Origin: Phaeoceros laevis
Taxonomy: Eukaryota > Anthocerotophyta > Anthocerotopsida > Notothyladales
Assembly (NCBI GenBank): GCA_049999765.1
Contig: JBNGIQ010006873.1
Coordinates: 1-54,306 of the forward strand
Length of the DNA stretch: 54,306 nt
Direction of reading: 5' to 3'
The notes beneath the pieces were generated by a model, which worked only from the letters and a program-made list of their open reading frames with translations, made no database searches and was not told where the DNA came from. This document shows, piece after piece, positions 20,421 through 31,393 of this stretch (positions are counted from its first letter, which is position 1; every line of letters begins with the position of its first letter). The position numbers and the translations under genes were made by a program.

Positions 20421-21604
20421 AAGTAGGTCTTTTGAAAGTTGTTACTCCCCCATGACAACCCCACTCGGTTGGAGTTTTTTGCGTGGGTAGTTGGGAGTCG
20501 GGAACCGATGTGAATTAGAGGACGCTTCGAGGACGCCCCTGAAGAAAGTGGGACTCGTAATGCACATAGTCAACCTCGGCGAGCATAGCATTTGACATTC
20601 ATCTCCAACGGAGCGAGGACCGTACGTTGCTGGAAGTCAGGGGATGTGAAAACGCTGGTGTACGCCTCATCAGTATGAATCAGAGTACACTCCTTATTCT
20701 GTGAAATCCTATGCAGTAGTATGCACCCTGCCCCTCCAGTTGACAACTGTTGCTTGGAGACCATTCTGCTGAAGAGAGGAAGTGCACATTTTGAGTGCAA
20801 CCCTGGTCAAGTGCACAACCTTGTTGCTTGACCAGCATGTCTCCCACGTCGGGGAGGCGTCACAGACAGATGCACGCAGCTGGAAGCCATCGGTGAAAGT
20901 TTCGACTACAGGTCAACTCTTCTGTTTCTGGCGTCTCAACCTGGCGGTGTCCTAATGTTTGAAGCATCGCCGCGCCATACTGCGTTCGGATGGCGGAAGG
21001 CTACTTCCAGTTTCATAGAGAGGCAGATGTTATAAGGTGACGGAACAATGCCACTTGTGTGGCTTGCTTGGAGCCACGGACGACCCGACATTCCAGTTGT
21101 CGTCAGGTCTAACTGATCCTTCCGTAGCAGATCAAAGCAGATCATATATTCCGAGCTTGTGAATGCGTCGACACCGTATTCGAGTCGTCCCCCACGTCCG
21201 TTTGGTTGTAATGTCCTGCAGCCATGCACTCTGTCCCGTACCAGCTGTCCTCTCCCTGGTGGCTAAGTGGTAACAATCGTGCCTCTGTTTGCATGACCGA
21301 ATTGCAACTTGCCCGTCCCACCTCCTCATGGCGGGACTGGGATCTTTTGCATGGGTTAGCAGCTGCTCTGCAAGCTCCGAGTGCTATTCCGCCAGTTCTT
21401 TGCCAGCCAGAAGCAGGAACAGCAGGGTATGGGATAGTCTACTGCTATATGGGAGTTGTCAAGAGAAGCAGAAGCAGCTCCCGGAGGTGGTTGTCTCCAT
21501 CCTTCCAGCATCTAAGATGCACAAGGTGGGTCCTGTAATGCAAATATCAATGAGGTACCAATCCCTTGTGTGAAGATGCTACCACTAATGTTCCTCACAA
21601 CAAT

Positions 21605-24364
21605 ATGTGTCTTGCTTGCCAGACAGATCCAGGCCGTCGAGACTTCTGGCAAAGACTAATAAGCAAGCCTCTCGGGTTTAACACTGCGACGGCGAGAGCC
21701 CAGTCTCGACCAAGCACCTCGGATGTTCAGATAAAGACTCGCTTGGATGGAGGGCAAGTGTTTACTGGCTTAGGACTTTCCAGGCCAGGTCATGATCATG
21801 AACTTCAAAGTCTATGTGAGGAGGGACAGCTGGACAGGGCACTGGATGTCATCATACTCATGGACCAGCAGGGCATGGTTCCTTCCTTGAATCTCTACAG
21901 AGCTCTTTTGAAAGGGTTCACAAAAAGGAAACTTTCGGTTCAGGCCAAGCGACTGCATGCTCATCTGATCAAGCAGGGGTTAGAGATCAGCAGGATGCTT
22001 GGTGAGTACGTGGTGAACATGTTGGTGAAGTGCGGTGATCTTGAAGGCGCGCTTCAGACATTTCACAAGTTGCCAAGCCGAACTGCCTTCTCCTGGACAG
22101 CTGTAATTTCTGGATACACTTTGGGCGGGAAAGGCAGGAAGGCTTTGGGAATGTACAAGTGTATGCAAGAGCAAGGCGTTGAGCCAAACAAATACACAAT
22201 AATAGCCCTTCTGAGAGCTTGTGGCAGCATACCTGATGGGGAGGAGGGCAAGCGGATCCATGCTGAGGCTGTGAAGTACAGGCATGAATCAGATTTGTTC
22301 GTGGGCACCTGTCTGGTTGACATGTATGCAAAATGTGGCAGGATTGCAAATGCCCGAAATGTGTTTGATGGGTTGTCTCAGCATGATGTGGTGTCATGGA
22401 ACGCACTGCTCTCAGCATATGCTCAGGAGGGTCAACCAGAGAAGGCTTTACAGCTGTATGAACAAATGCAAGAAGAAGGTGCCAGTCCCGATGACCGGAC
22501 CTATGTTGCTCTACTTCAAGCGTGTGGTGTTGTTGCAGAGGAGGAAGAAGCTGCCAGGATGAATAGGCTTAGCATCAAAATGAAGGCTTTGAACAAGGGG
22601 AAGGCAATGCATGCACATGCAAAGATGAAAGGCTACACTTCTGACATCTTTGTCCGTAGTGCACTGGTTAGTATGTATGGGAGGTGTGGGAGCACTGTGG
22701 ATGCACAAAATGTGTTTGATGACTTGGTAGAGCCTGATATTGTGTCATGGAATGCTATGCTCGCGGCATATGCCCAACAGGGGCAAGGTGAGATGGCTTG
22801 GCAGTTGTATGAACAGCTGCGAGAGGAAGGTGAGAGTCCGAACGATCGCACCTTTGTGAGTGGGCTTCAAGCATGTGGAATGCTTGCGGAGATGGAACAA
22901 GATGTCATGGTGGGTGGGCGTTTGACCAAGGCCAAATCTTTGACAATGGGGAAGGTAATCCATGCTGACACTTGCAAGAAGGGCTATGATTCAGATGTCT
23001 TTGTTGGCAGCATCCTCATTAGCATGTATGGGAAGTGCGGCAGTATTTTGGATGCACAGAGTGCTTTCGATGAGTTGTCTGAGCGCAATGTTGTGTCATG
23101 GAATGGCATGCTCACAGCATATGCGCAGCAAGGTCAAGCTAAGGAGGCTTGGAGGCTTTATGAACAAATGCAGAGGGAGGGTGTTAGTCCAAGTGATAGA
23201 ACTTGCGTGACTGCTCTTCAAGCATGTGGCATGCTTGCAGAAGGTGAAGAAGATGTCATGGTAGACGGGCAGTTAATCAAGTCACAGGCTCTGCAGTTCG
23301 GGAAGCTGATACATGCTGCTGCTGAAATTAAGGGGTACAACTCAGATCCCTTTGTGGGTAATGCACTGCTGTGTATGTATGGAAAGTGCCGCAGCATCGT
23401 TGACGCGCAGAATGCATTCGATGGATTGTCCAGGCACACTGTGGTGTCATGGAACTCCATCCTCGCGGCATATACTCAACAAGGTCAAGCACAGAAGGCA
23501 CTGGAGTTGTACGAGGAGATGCAGCAAAAAGGTGTTAGCCCAAACGAACGAACCTTTGTCAGTGTCCTCCAAGCATGTGGGATTCTTGCAGAGAAGAGGG
23601 AGGATGTGCTCGATGGCCACTCAACCAATGAAAAGTATCTTGACATAGGGAAGGCAGTACACGCTGATGCGCAAAAGCAGGGCTGTGCCTCAGATGTTTT
23701 CGTGGCAAACACTCTGATTACCATGTACGGAAAGTGGGGCAAAATAGTGGATGCACAGAATGTGTTCGAAGGGCTGCCCAAGCGTGATGTGGTGTCATGG
23801 AATGCAATGATTTCAGTTTACGTTCAGCAGTTTCAAGGTGAGCGTGCTTTGCAGCTTTATGACCGGATGTGGGAGGAAGGCCTTATTCCAAATGGTTGTA
23901 CCTTTGTAAGTGCCCTTCAAGCATGTGGCATGGTTGCAGAGAACGGATGTGCTCTTGATGACATTCACACTAAAGTTCATTTGCTAGAAAAGGTAAAGAC
24001 AATACAATTTGACGCTTGGAGGGATGGTTATAAGAAAAACACCCAGATAGGTACCATCCTCATTAGAATGTACGGAAAGTGTGGGAACGTAATCGAGGCA
24101 GAAAAGGTGTTTGATGAGTTGCCTCAACGAAGTGCAGTGGCCTGGACTGAAATGCTGAAGATATACGCTCAGCACAGCCAAAAACAGAAGGCTTGGCAAG
24201 TCTACAGACAAATGCAAGCGGAAGGGGTGAGTCCAGATGATCCTACCTTACTATCGGCACTGCAAGAATGTGGCATGCTTGCAGAGAAAGAGGAAGGTCC
24301 TCTTGACAAAAGATCAAATGATATATTTGTGGTGGCGGAGGAGCAAGTACACCAGGCCGCTTGA
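21605..24364 (+). CDS. PPR protein with enlarged L motifs and no E/DYW end (919 aa)
   Basis: The first ATG in the frame is 21605 (MCLACQTDPGRRDFW). It is built of about 20 PPR motifs in P-L-S order (MYGKCGSILDAQSAFDELS, VVSWNGMLTAYAQQGQ). Most L motifs carry an extra, variable acidic or charged stretch of about 14 residues between their helices (after LQACGMLAE). No full PDF motif is present; FWQRLISKP near residue 13 might be a remnant of its first half. The chain stops within a final L motif, with no E1, E2 or DYW. It is therefore either a pure RNA-binding PPR or a truncated editing factor. The gene at 27426-30134 shares the enlarged L motifs. Function is unknown beyond probable organelle RNA binding. 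Confidence 0.82.
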   Translation: MCLACQTDPGRRDFWQRLISKPLGFNTATARAQSRPSTSDVQIKTRLDGGQVFTGLGLSRPGHDHELQSLCEEGQLDRALDVIILMDQQGMVPSLNLYRALLKGFTKRKLSVQAKRLHAHLIKQGLEISRMLGEYVVNMLVKCGDLEGALQTFHKLPSRTAFSWTAVISGYTLGGKGRKALGMYKCMQEQGVEPNKYTIIALLRACGSIPDGEEGKRIHAEAVKYRHESDLFVGTCLVDMYAKCGRIANARNVFDGLSQHDVVSWNALLSAYAQEGQPEKALQLYEQMQEEGASPDDRTYVALLQACGVVAEEEEAARMNRLSIKMKALNKGKAMHAHAKMKGYTSDIFVRSALVSMYGRCGSTVDAQNVFDDLVEPDIVSWNAMLAAYAQQGQGEMAWQLYEQLREEGESPNDRTFVSGLQACGMLAEMEQDVMVGGRLTKAKSLTMGKVIHADTCKKGYDSDVFVGSILISMYGKCGSILDAQSAFDELSERNVVSWNGMLTAYAQQGQAKEAWRLYEQMQREGVSPSDRTCVTALQACGMLAEGEEDVMVDGQLIKSQALQFGKLIHAAAEIKGYNSDPFVGNALLCMYGKCRSIVDAQNAFDGLSRHTVVSWNSILAAYTQQGQAQKALELYEEMQQKGVSPNERTFVSVLQACGILAEKREDVLDGHSTNEKYLDIGKAVHADAQKQGCASDVFVANTLITMYGKWGKIVDAQNVFEGLPKRDVVSWNAMISVYVQQFQGERALQLYDRMWEEGLIPNGCTFVSALQACGMVAENGCALDDIHTKVHLLEKVKTIQFDAWRDGYKKNTQIGTILIRMYGKCGNVIEAEKVFDELPQRSAVAWTEMLKIYAQHSQKQKAWQVYRQMQAEGVSPDDPTLLSALQECGMLAEKEEGPLDKRSNDIFVVAEEQVHQAA

Positions 24365-26969
24365 TAGACGTATGATGTGGTGGAACATTCTATTGCGCAA
24401 GGAAAGGAGTTCAAGCGAAAGGTGTCCTGTGCGGGTTGACTGCATCAGTTCCTGAATATCCCCGAGGAGCCAACAGTGCACAAGTTGGAGGAGATGCCGG
24501 TATGTTTGTGAGTTTCCTGATTCAGAAAGTTGCATGGGTATCGTTAGCACAAGCCGTGTCCTTCAGAAATGTAGACTCTTACATTGCAGATAACTTGAAG
24601 CTGTGCAGTGGTGCACCACACCGCTTTTTCAAGGTGCTGATCTTGTTATGGCGTGTCAGGGCGTAAAGTTGTTGAGGCTGCTGCACAGCTAAGGGAGGAA
24701 GCTCAAGAAGAACCCGGAGCTCATGTATGGAGGTGTAACTTCTCATGTACCGCAAGAGAGAATTATTCCTTGACTGCACTTGAGCTTCTTGACAGCCAGT
24801 GACATCACCAATTGCATCCATGAGTGAACGGAGGCATGAGCTCTGTAACCCGGCTTCATTTCGGTGGACCTACGTCCTCGAATGTCTCGGCCAAATTTGG
24901 TGAATGAGGGACGCTCTACACGATCAATGGCAGCTTTTCAAGAATGTAACATTGCGTGTCTGCAGCACAATTCTTTGAGGGGCGTAGATATTCTAACACT
25001 ACGTCTAACGGTCAAAGCCCGTTATTCACAAATTAGCAGACGGTCAGGTGGTTATAACCTGACTTCACACTTGAGAACCTACAGTGTGTATTCTGCCTCC
25101 CTGCTACAGTTCAGTGACAGACTGACACAACAGCTGCGTTGGATTCCCTAAATCAGATCTCACCGGCATGCAGGAGGCATATAGGACATGGCCCAGCCGT
25201 CACTATCTGAAGAACCGTGCCCAGAAATATACGCCGAGGCAGCATACTAATGCAAATAACACCACATGGGTGAGATGGCTTGAGCCTCTCACAGCGAGAC
25301 TCCTGTTCAGCCTTTTCATGGTATTGCTGATTCCTGCTTGGGCCTTGGCCATAGATGCCTCCTGGGAAGGACGGGAACCGGATGAAAAACGTCAGTTGCA
25401 CCCGGCCAAAGACCACACCAAACCTAGAACGTTAAGAACCAGCAAGCATGTATCACACATTACCAGCTGATTGAGAAGCTCGTTCTGAAACCTGGTTTCT
25501 GACTCGATTGCTTGGGCAACCTGTTAGATGATGCCATAGAATATAAGCATACTAGCTCATGCTGGAAACACGACTCACTTGAGCAAAATAAATCCAAACC
25601 CAAAAGAACTTCTGTGCCTACCCCCTTCAGCACCGATACTTTGCCGCGTAGTCCGTCAAGCTCCTCATCAAAATCATCGTGAATTGGATCGACCCGGAGT
25701 TGAACCTCATGGCTTGGTGTGGCTGATCTGCTGGTGAGTCCATCACTGCATCACACATACGAGCCCAGCACTTTTGAGAAATTTCTGCACCTTTGCGCCA
25801 GTGTCCCTCGGACTGGTGACCCACCCAGTCACCTTAGCAGCAGCACCTTATCCAGATCAAGTGTAGAAGACTACCCACCCTCGTTTTGCAGTTAAAGACT
25901 CGTAGTCCCAGCTTTGTTTAGAGCGTTGTCCACTCATCTCTACGTACGGCCGGACCTTAGACATCTTGCCCAGATCTGTCGAGCTATGGTGGACGCGGGG
26001 TATGACCTACTGCAAGGTGGCCGCAGCAGCAAATTTTCCCTGGCGCTGTGTGCAAGTTTTCTTCATCTGCGAGCAACTGACGTACAGAAGCTGCACACTC
26101 GGCAGCAATTCCGGTGGTCTCGGTCTTGGTATACTCATATGCCAACAAGAACAGGCTCCACACCTCAACTTGCGGAGTCGCGAAAACGCTTAGAAGAAAC
26201 AGGAATGGCAGCTAGGCATGAGGAGGTCGAGGGCGTTCCAAGTTTGTGAAATTCAGTCTGCCGGATAGACTATGGCGTAACGAGTTGTGAGTTGTGACCC
26301 TTGTCTTGGAGAAGTTAAACTAAACTTCTTGAATAAATCTACGATTCTTAAATCTAAACTTAGGTCCGGACTTCATCATTATAGGCTTTATTTTAGAGAA
26401 ACTCAATCTAGTGGCTGTAAAAAAATTGCGGTCATACTCCATAGTCGGTACCATTTCACGTTGATGCAACATGACGGGTGCTTGTTATGACTGAATCAGA
26501 CTGATACCTGCGCATTCTGTCTTTGCTGGCTCCAGTAGTATCCTGCCAGGTTTCATCTCAGTGGGGGCGGGACCATGTCACTACTATCCCGCATTGTGCA
26601 CAAGTCCTCACTAGGCCAAGAACATCTGACAGCTTGATTTCCTCTTCGCCAACCGCGGCTACTTACTGCAATGAAACCGGTTGTCCCAACAAGGCGACAA
26701 GCCACAGACGTGCTTCACGCACAGCCATGACAACATCCTTCTGCCACCTTTGAGTTACATTGCACAGACCTTCATAGCCATGATTGCACTGTCCTGCACT
26801 GCGTTGTAAGGCAACCGGATCCTGCGCACACACTGGAGTGTTCAAGGCCATCTGGAATAGCACACGTAACAAAAAGCAGGTCCACAACCGAGTGAGCTTC
26901 ACTCACTGGTTGCGCGAAGGTTGATCACCACAACAACAGGAGGCATACTTCAAAATTATTTCTTGCTTC
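24365..26969. other. Long intergenic stretch, no gene recognised
   Basis: Only short open frames occur. One on the minus strand (26902-26663) begins with a hydrophobic, signal-like segment and has several Cys, but no known family is evident. The part at 26290-26500 is AT-rich and may be transposon debris. Confidence 0.4.
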
Positions 26970-27400
26970 TCAATGTTTGACATAATCTGGTGGCACCATG
27001 GCAGTCCCCACATCCGCAAATTCTTTGTAATATACTGGCTTCATCACCATCGCTGTGTGAGGTAGATGGCACCCCTGCTTCAGACGTTCACTCATTCTAC
27101 TTAGCCTGAAGGCCATGTCCTCCCTTTCTTTGCCTACTACAAATGTCTGCCCCTGCCTGTTCACCTCTAACCCTGCCTCTGCGGGCTTCTTGCGAGTTCC
27201 TACTGACTTACTCAGCTGCTCAATCGGATATACATCGCCCACCTACCTGTATATTCGCAATGAGCACATAGGCAGCAGCATTCTGAGGGTCCAGACTAAT
27301 ATGGCTCTCAAAGCACCGCTTCCCCCACTTTATGTCAGTGTGGCTTCCGCAGGCATTCAGCAGAGATGTCCATCCAACGACATCACATGACAAGTTGTTT
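26970..27400 (-). pseudogene. KPAxA-type PPR E/PG region, decayed
   Basis: On the minus strand, from about 27390, it reads LLNACGSHTDIKWGKRCFES and AAAYVLIANI (E1). After a small frame break it reads RKKPAEAGLEVNRQ (KPAxA), FVVGKERED and LPHTAMVMKPV. The frame then ends before the HAEK deaminase core. It is the relic of a second KPAxA DYW gene, lying just downstream of the gene ending at 27426 and in the same orientation. Since that gene has its own E1-E2, this is a separate copy. Confidence 0.75.
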
Positions 27401-27425
27401 CGTCATTTTTACAAGAATATAACAT

Positions 27426-30134
27426 CTAGCTCGCCATATGTCCTCGATTACCTGTCACAAACACATGTGCCCTTCCGTTCAAGTCGGTCCACTGGCTCTG
27501 TCCAGGATGCTTCCATGCCCCTGATTCTAGTCTCATTGCCTGGATTTCTTCTGCCTCCTTTCGCATCCCAGCAGCTGCATATATGTTTGACATCATAACA
27601 TATGCTGCTGCAACATTTCTATCCATCTTAATCGCACACTTAAATGCCTGTGTTCCAAGCTCAACATTGTTCCATTTTTGACAAGCACCCAAAACACAAT
27701 TCCACACTGCACGATTGCTTTGGATGGGCATACTTCTCGCCATCTCCATTGCCTTATCCAGATGGCCTGCTCGACCAAGTAGATCCACCATGCAAGTGAA
27801 GTGTCTCATCGTTGGAGTGATGGCATAGTCCCTGCTCATAGCCTCAAAGTACTTTTGGCCTCTCTCCACTAGACCCACATGACAGCACACAGTGAGCACA
27901 CTGAGAAATGTAATGCTATCTGGCTGTATGCCCTCATGTTTCATGGTCTCAAACAAATGAAAGACAACTTCACTCTCTCCTTGATGGGCATATCCTGCAA
28001 TCAATGCACTCCATGTCACAATGTCTCTTGTGGGTGATGCATCAAACACCGCTTGCGCATCCATCATGCTCCCACATTTTCCATACATGCCAATAAGACT
28101 GCTCGTCACAAATGAGTTCATAGCCTGCGGCCCAGCTTTCAAAATCTCGGCATGAATCTCCTTACCCTTTTCCACTCCTGAAGAACAACCACAAGCCTTC
28201 AGTGCACTGGCATATGCCTGGTCATTGGGTGCCACACCTTCCTGTTGCATCTGCGAGTATAGCTCCAAAGCCTCTGTACCCCTGTCCACCTGGGCGTACC
28301 CCGAAATTATGGCAGTCCAGGAAACCACGTCCCGAGAAGGCATGTTGTCAAACACATGTCTAGCATCCTGCATGCTGTTGCACTTTGCATACAAACCCAC
28401 AAGCGTGTTCCCAATAAAAACATCCGTGTTTAACTTCCTTTTCAATATATCAAAGTGCACACCTCTGACAGCATTCAAACATTTGGTCCTCAAAGCTATA
28501 ATATTACCTCCATTCGTTTCTTCCAATTCTGCAAGGCTACCCCAAGCCTTGAGTACACTCACATATGTCCAGCCATCAGGTACCACACCCTCCTGTTGCA
28601 TCCGGACAAAAAGATTCAAGCCTTGTTCACCATTTCCTGCCTGGATGTACCCAAAAATCATGACATTCCAGGAAGCTACATTCCGGCAAGGCATCTTTTC
28701 AAACACACACCTTGCAGCACCCAGATTTCCACACTTCGCATACACATCAACCAACATCGTCCCAACAAACACGTCCATGTCAAGTCCCTGTTTCACAATA
28801 TCTTTGTGGATAGTTCTGACAGTCTCCATACACCTTCTCTTGAGAGCCACACTGCCTTCTGCCAGGCTACTGCAAGCCTTGAGTACACTAACATATGTCT
28901 GGCCGTCAGGCACCACGCCTTCCTGTTGCATGAGGGCAAAGAGTTCCAAAGCTTCTTCGCCCCTGTTTCTCTGGGAATACGCAAAGATCATGGTAGTCCA
29001 AGAAACCATGTCACGATGAGGCATCTTCTCAAAAACACGCCTGGCATCCTCTAGGTTTCCACATTTTGCGTACAGATTCACCAGCATGTTACCAACGAAC
29101 CTATTGGATTGAAAATTCCTCTTCACAATGTCCAAGTGGAGTGCTCTCACAGCCTGCAAACATTTTCTTTTTACAGCTTTGCCATGGCCCTCATTTGCCT
29201 GTTCCAGTTCTGCCAGGCGGCTGCAAGCCTTTAGTGCACTAACAAATGTCCGGCCATCAGGCACCATGCCTTCCTGTTGCATGCGTGTAAACAGTTGCAA
29301 TCCCTCTTCACCGTCATCCTCCTCAGCGTATGCAGAAATTATGGCATTCCAGGAAACCACATCACGATGAGACATCTTCTCAAAAACACACCTAGCATCA
29401 TTCAGGCTCCCACACTTTGCATACGCATCCACCAGCATGGTCCCGACATAGACATTCGACTGAAAGTTTCCCTTCACAATGTCTGTGTGAATTGCTCTGA
29501 CAGTTTGCAGACACCTTGCCTTGTCTGCCGTGTTTTCAGCTTGTTTCTTCCCTCCCATGGCAATGCAAGCCTTCAGTGCACTGACATACGTTCGCCCATG
29601 GGGTTCCACACCTTCTTGTTTCATCCGGGTGTACAATTGCAAAGCCTCTTCAGCCTGGTCCATTTGGGCATACCCTAAGATCATGGCATTCCACAAAACC
29701 ACGTCACGATGAGGCAACTTCTCAAAGGCTTCCCTTGCATCCGCGAGGCTCCTACATTTTGCATAGACATCCACAAGCGTAGTGGCCACATGCAAATCCC
29801 ACTCGCAGCCACTTCTAACAAAGTCTAAATGGATTCGTCTAGCAGTTTCAAGGTCCTGCAAGCTACTGCATGCCTTGAGTGAAGCGATAAAGATGCGGGT
29901 GCTTGGTTTCACCCCGCACCTGCACATTTCCTCATACATTCTGAGTGCCTCTCTATTCTTCCCGGACTTTGTACTTCGTAAGATCGATGCAGACCAGGAA
30001 TGCTCAGTCCACTGCGAGGACCTCAATTCTACAGCATTCTTGAGTTGGAATTCACCACAGAAACCAATACCACTTACTGGGCTGTCTTTACCACATCTTA
30101 TGGATGATGCACTCCTTCCCAAAGCCGCCATCAT
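27426..30134 (-). CDS. PPR protein with enlarged L motifs, E-type ending (902 aa)
   Basis: It starts at an ATG pair (MMAALGRSASS). It has no PDF motif; repeats begin near residue 43 (HSWSASILRSTKSGKNREAL). About 20 P-L-S motifs follow. Four consecutive L motifs carry insertions of roughly 10-15 residues (for example after LKACSRLAELEQ), as in the gene at 21605. Late motifs (MYGKCGSMMDAQAVFD, CCHVGLVERGQKYFEAM) lead into E1 (AAAYVMMSNIYAAAGMRKEA) and E2 (AWKHPGQSQWTDLNGRAHVF), then it stops with no DYW. It is a probable organelle RNA-editing specificity factor that needs a deaminase partner. Confidence 0.9.
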   Translation of the reverse strand: MMAALGRSASSIRCGKDSPVSGIGFCGEFQLKNAVELRSSQWTEHSWSASILRSTKSGKNREALRMYEEMCRCGVKPSTRIFIASLKACSSLQDLETARRIHLDFVRSGCEWDLHVATTLVDVYAKCRSLADAREAFEKLPHRDVVLWNAMILGYAQMDQAEEALQLYTRMKQEGVEPHGRTYVSALKACIAMGGKKQAENTADKARCLQTVRAIHTDIVKGNFQSNVYVGTMLVDAYAKCGSLNDARCVFEKMSHRDVVSWNAIISAYAEEDDGEEGLQLFTRMQQEGMVPDGRTFVSALKACSRLAELEQANEGHGKAVKRKCLQAVRALHLDIVKRNFQSNRFVGNMLVNLYAKCGNLEDARRVFEKMPHRDMVSWTTMIFAYSQRNRGEEALELFALMQQEGVVPDGQTYVSVLKACSSLAEGSVALKRRCMETVRTIHKDIVKQGLDMDVFVGTMLVDVYAKCGNLGAARCVFEKMPCRNVASWNVMIFGYIQAGNGEQGLNLFVRMQQEGVVPDGWTYVSVLKAWGSLAELEETNGGNIIALRTKCLNAVRGVHFDILKRKLNTDVFIGNTLVGLYAKCNSMQDARHVFDNMPSRDVVSWTAIISGYAQVDRGTEALELYSQMQQEGVAPNDQAYASALKACGCSSGVEKGKEIHAEILKAGPQAMNSFVTSSLIGMYGKCGSMMDAQAVFDASPTRDIVTWSALIAGYAHQGESEVVFHLFETMKHEGIQPDSITFLSVLTVCCHVGLVERGQKYFEAMSRDYAITPTMRHFTCMVDLLGRAGHLDKAMEMARSMPIQSNRAVWNCVLGACQKWNNVELGTQAFKCAIKMDRNVAAAYVMMSNIYAAAGMRKEAEEIQAMRLESGAWKHPGQSQWTDLNGRAHVFVTGNRGHMAS

Positions 30135-30490
30135 CCAGGCTGGAGTCCTCCCGTCCTCTGTTCTGAAGTACGGCCTTGGGACTTCAGGGACTAAGACGAT
30201 AACTTTGGACGCAGGTAATCAGGACATCTAAATTGTAAGTCCACCATCACCACTACCATCGCCTGCAAAGAGGAACGACAAGAACATTGAGCGTACTAGA
30301 TTTCCGCTTTCTTTGCTCTGTCATCCCACAACTTAGTCCGTAGTTGGAACAAGTTTGCCATAGGAAATCCACACTTGGTTTGTGCCACACTTCCAGTAGT
30401 AGCCCACCTTCTTCGGCCAGCTGCCCTGTCGTTGAAAGTATGATCCCAGCCCTGGTGTCAGCTTCTCATCCATCCACGGGCCCTTGTCTA

Positions 30491-30579
30491 TTCTTGCTTG
30501 CTTGAATTCTGGCCCTCTTGGATTTATCTACGTCGAAAGCCATAGCAAAGTTCGGGTGCAGAATTCGAGCAAGCAAGAA
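30491..30579. repeat. Inverted repeat, 21-bp arms
   Basis: TTCTTGCTTGCTTGAATTCTG at 30491-30511 pairs with 30559-30579 with one mismatch across a 47-nt spacer. It lies between the divergent genes starting at 30134 (-) and 31394 (+). Confidence 0.8.
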
Positions 30580-30659
30580 GCGGCTTCCGAGTTCGCCATC
30601 CTCCTCACGGGGTATCATCATGAGCAGGCGCCAACGCTGCGCTGTCTGCAAGCAGATGG

Positions 30660-30701
30660 ACAGGTCCCTTGTGCTTATAATTTCCTGCACAAGGGACCTG
30701 T
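30660..30701. repeat. Perfect 15-bp hairpin
   Basis: ACAGGTCCCTTGTGC at 30660-30674 and its exact reverse complement at 30687-30701, with a 12-nt loop. It lies 80 bp from the inverted repeat at 30491-30579. Confidence 0.85.
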
Positions 30702-31393
30702 TCCGTGGCTTGCGCGAGCTCCTGCTGGTCGGGGCACCTGAATGGCCCTTTCCTTAGAGGTCCAGACTCGCACGAAGGGCGTTGATGCCCCACTCCATCA
30801 TCGAGTTGCAGGAAGGCCTCCCAGCTCGGACACTTCAACATAGAAAGATCCCGAAACCGACATTTCCTGCTGAAGACCCAAATTGTTCAGTTTGACACTG
30901 CAGATCCCGCGGTCAGGCAGACAGACAGACGATGGCGCAGGTTGAGGACAATTTCCTGTTGCGAAGGAGACATCACTGATCCTGGTCCACCAAATTGGCC
31001 CGACAGCAGCGGCACGTGTAATTATTGCAATCATCTCCTTGGAAATAACTGGCCTCACAGGCCTCCAGTCAGGTCGTTTTACTGGCACATCCTGTTCAAC
31101 TATCGGACTAGGACGTCAAGATTGATGCTCCAACGATCTCAGGCAGCGATGGCGGGACAAAAGCAAGGGCAGTAGCACCACAGCACAACCGTAAACAGCA
31201 AACGATTGTTCTCTTTCTTGTAGCAGAGTTGCTGTCCAAATTGAGGGCCATAAAGTAGTTCCAGGGTAGTGCAGGTTGGGAGGAATCCAAGGCGGGGTGC
31301 GCCATCCACGTCGCACGGGCTCAGTGGAGAGTTGGGAAACGTCTGCTGCATGCCGGAAAGGCATGATGAAGAGTGCAGCAGCTGAGCTAGCTC

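Noticed and set aside
21263-21310. Box A-like TGGCTAAGTGGTAACA suggesting a tRNA or SINE
   Set aside because: No acceptable box B follows at the expected distance, and no cloverleaf is evident.
26663-26902. Minus-strand frame with signal-peptide-like start and several Cys
   Set aside because: Only 79 codons, no known domain and no support from neighbours.
30340-31090. Minus-strand coding-like pieces (ILHPNFAMAFDVDKSKRARI; GPWMDEKLTPGLGSYF)
   Set aside because: They lie in different frames with stops, and no family was recognised. Mentioned only as context for the hairpins.
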